DNA of 5,920 nucleotides from contig CANBYN010000125.1 of assembly GCA_947373615.1 (NCBI GenBank), forward strand, positions 1 to 5,920, in the 5' to 3' direction. The notes below the pieces were generated by a model that did no database searches, was not told the origin of the DNA, and worked only from the letters and a program-made list of their open reading frames with translations. Numbering within the stretch: the first letter of the stretch is position 1; each line of letters begins with the position of its first letter. The stretch comes from Burkholderiaceae bacterium (lineage in GTDB: Bacteria; Pseudomonadota; Gammaproteobacteria; Burkholderiales; Burkholderiaceae). Positions 4,884 to 5,920 of the stretch are shown here, in pieces. Both the position numbers and the translations under genes were made by a program.

Positions 4884-5920
4884 TTACAAATCAAGGAGAA
4901 GGCGTGCAGGATCTTCTAAAGCATCCTTCATCGCAACCAAACCAAGCACAGCCTCACGGCCGTCAATGATGCGGTGATCATATGACAAAGCAAGGTAGTT
5001 AATTGGACGAACAACTACTTGACCGTTTTCAACCACAGCACGGTCTTTAGTTGCATGAATTCCCAAAATTGCAGATTGGGGGGGATTGATGATTGGAGTT
5101 GACAACATGGAGCCGAAAACGCCACCGTTAGAAATGGAGAATGTACCACCAGTTAATTCTTCGATTGACAATTTGCCTTCGCGAGCTTTAGTGCCAAACT
5201 CAGCAATCTTCTTCTCTATATCAGCCAAATTCATTTGATCAACATCACGCAAGATTGGAACTACCAAACCGCGCGGTGAACTAACAGCGATACCAATATC
5301 AAAGTAACCGTGGTAAACGATGTCATTACCATCAACAGAGGCATTGAGTAATGGGAATTTCTTAAGCGCATGAGTTGCAGCTTTAACAAAGAAAGACATA
5401 AAGCCCAACTTCACGCCATGAGTTTTCTCAAACTGGTCTTTGTATTTATTGCGCAAAGCAATGACTGGACCCATATTGACCTCATTAAATGTTGTCAAAA
5501 TAGCGTTATTTGCCTGAGACTCAAGCAAGCGCTCAGCAATACGAGCACGCAAACGACTCATTGGTACGCGTTCTTCTGGGCGAGCACCCATTGGAATCGG
5601 TGCGCTTGGCAAGCTAGCAGATTTTGCACCGCCAGCAACCGCATTTAAAGCGTCAGCTTTGGTGACGCGACCATCACGACCAGAACCGGCAACTTTACTT
5701 GCGCCAATATCGTTTTCTGCAAGAATTTTTGTTGCAGATGGGGAAGCGGCTGCGCCAGCAGATTGGGCTGGAGTCGCCGCCTTTACAGATGCTGTGGCAG
5801 CTGGTGCTACTGCAGGCGCAGCAGCGGCAGGAGCTGCAGCAGCTACAGCAGTACTGTCAATTTTTGCAATCAACTGCTCTGCGATTACCGTGCCACCATC
5901 AGCAACAACGATTTCAGTCA
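4884..5920 (-). CDS. odhB: Dihydrolipoamide succinyltransferase, E2 of 2-oxoglutarate dehydrogenase (5' end outside window)
   Basis: E2 core subunit that moves the succinyl group from E1 via its lipoyl arm to CoA. The frame is open to the window edge, giving 344 residues. The first visible residues (TEIVVADGGTVIAEQLIAKID) are the end of the lipoyl domain; the lipoylated lysine, and about 55-60 residues in all by family length, lie beyond 5920. The TTG at 5873-5871 is internal and not a start. An Ala/Pro linker follows (about 5846-5742). Next comes the E1/E3-binding domain (SPSATKILAENDIGASKVAG to about 5634) and the catalytic acyltransferase domain. That domain has TTFNEVNM, typical of the succinyl-specific E2, and the active-site YDHRIIDG, with His at 4976-4974 and Asp at 4964-4962. 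The stop at 4886-4884 is 12 bases before lpdA, as expected for an odhA-odhB-lpdA operon. A pyruvate dehydrogenase E2 is unlikely given these motifs. Confidence 0.97.
   Translation of the reverse strand, partial: TEIVVADGGTVIAEQLIAKIDSTAVAAAAPAAAAPAVAPAATASVKAATPAQSAGAAASPSATKILAENDIGASKVAGSGRDGRVTKADALNAVAGGAKSASLPSAPIPMGARPEERVPMSRLRARIAERLLESQANNAILTTFNEVNMGPVIALRNKYKDQFEKTHGVKLGFMSFFVKAATHALKKFPLLNASVDGNDIVYHGYFDIGIAVSSPRGLVVPILRDVDQMNLADIEKKIAEFGTKAREGKLSIEELTGGTFSISNGGVFGSMLSTPIINPPQSAILGIHATKDRAVVENGQVVVRPINYLALSYDHRIIDGREAVLGLVAMKDALEDPARLLLDL
5742..5846 (-). repeat. odhB: Alanine/proline-rich low-complexity linker in odhB
   Basis: About 35 codons, mostly GCN alanine with interspersed proline, valine, serine and threonine, join the lipoyl domain to the subunit-binding domain. 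Such flexible linkers let the lipoyl arm swing between E1, E2 and E3 active sites. The DNA is a degenerate GCN-type repeat, so length differences between strains are likely. Confidence 0.8.

Larger units (their letters stand above)
1..5920 (-). other. Probable co-transcribed unit odhB-lpdA-zapE-rnm-trpS-methyltransferase
   Basis: Six genes on one strand are separated by 12, 0, 9, 29 and 17 bases, with no terminator-like hairpin plus T tract and no convincing internal promoter between them. Both ends lie outside the window. The unit may still be divided: the 29-base gap before trpS is AT-rich and contains TATAAC (1466-1461), which could be a -10 element, though no matching -35 is seen. The operon is inferred from spacing only. 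Confidence 0.6.

Noticed and set aside
5370..5648. Plus-strand open frame inside odhB
   Set aside because: Antisense to the conserved acyltransferase domain; the composition is that of a reverse-frame artefact.
5871..5873. TTG as the start codon of odhB
   Set aside because: The frame continues upstream to the window edge with clear lipoyl-domain sequence, so this codon is an internal leucine.

Overview
The window looks like a piece of a betaproteobacterial chromosome, most likely a Burkholderiales member with a compact, moderately AT-rich genome. A Polynucleobacter-like organism fits best. This rests on protein style (a 400-residue TrpRS with a large internal insertion, and the E2o-Lpd-ZapE gene order) and on the very tight gene packing. 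It is a judgement from pattern and memory, not a database match.

All genes lie on the minus strand, so transcription runs from position 5920 towards position 1. In that order they are: odhB (E2 of 2-oxoglutarate dehydrogenase, 5' end outside the window), lpdA (E3 of the same complex), zapE (AFG1-type division/respiration ATPase), a PHP-domain phosphoesterase of the RNase AM/YciV type (rnm), trpS (tryptophanyl-tRNA synthetase), and the first third or so of a class I SAM-dependent methyltransferase that leaves the window at position 1. The gaps are 12, 0, 9, 29 and 17 bases. No non-coding stretch exceeds 30 bases, and I see no terminator, tRNA, rRNA, CRISPR array or mobile element. The layout suggests one long co-transcribed unit. 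An internal promoter before trpS is possible but poorly supported.

odhB and lpdA encode two of the three subunits that convert 2-oxoglutarate to succinyl-CoA in the TCA cycle; the E1 gene (odhA) would be expected just beyond 5920. zapE begins with a TTG codon directly after the lpdA stop and has no ribosome binding site of its own, so its translation probably depends on ribosomes finishing lpdA. The lower half of the unit (rnm, trpS, methyltransferase) is RNA- and translation-related housekeeping.

I found no undescribed multi-gene system. The points most worth a second look are a four-cysteine motif in TrpRS resembling the [4Fe-4S] site of Thermotoga TrpRS, the TAA/TTG junction between lpdA and zapE, and the direct rnm-trpS junction, where related bacteria (from memory) often carry two more genes.
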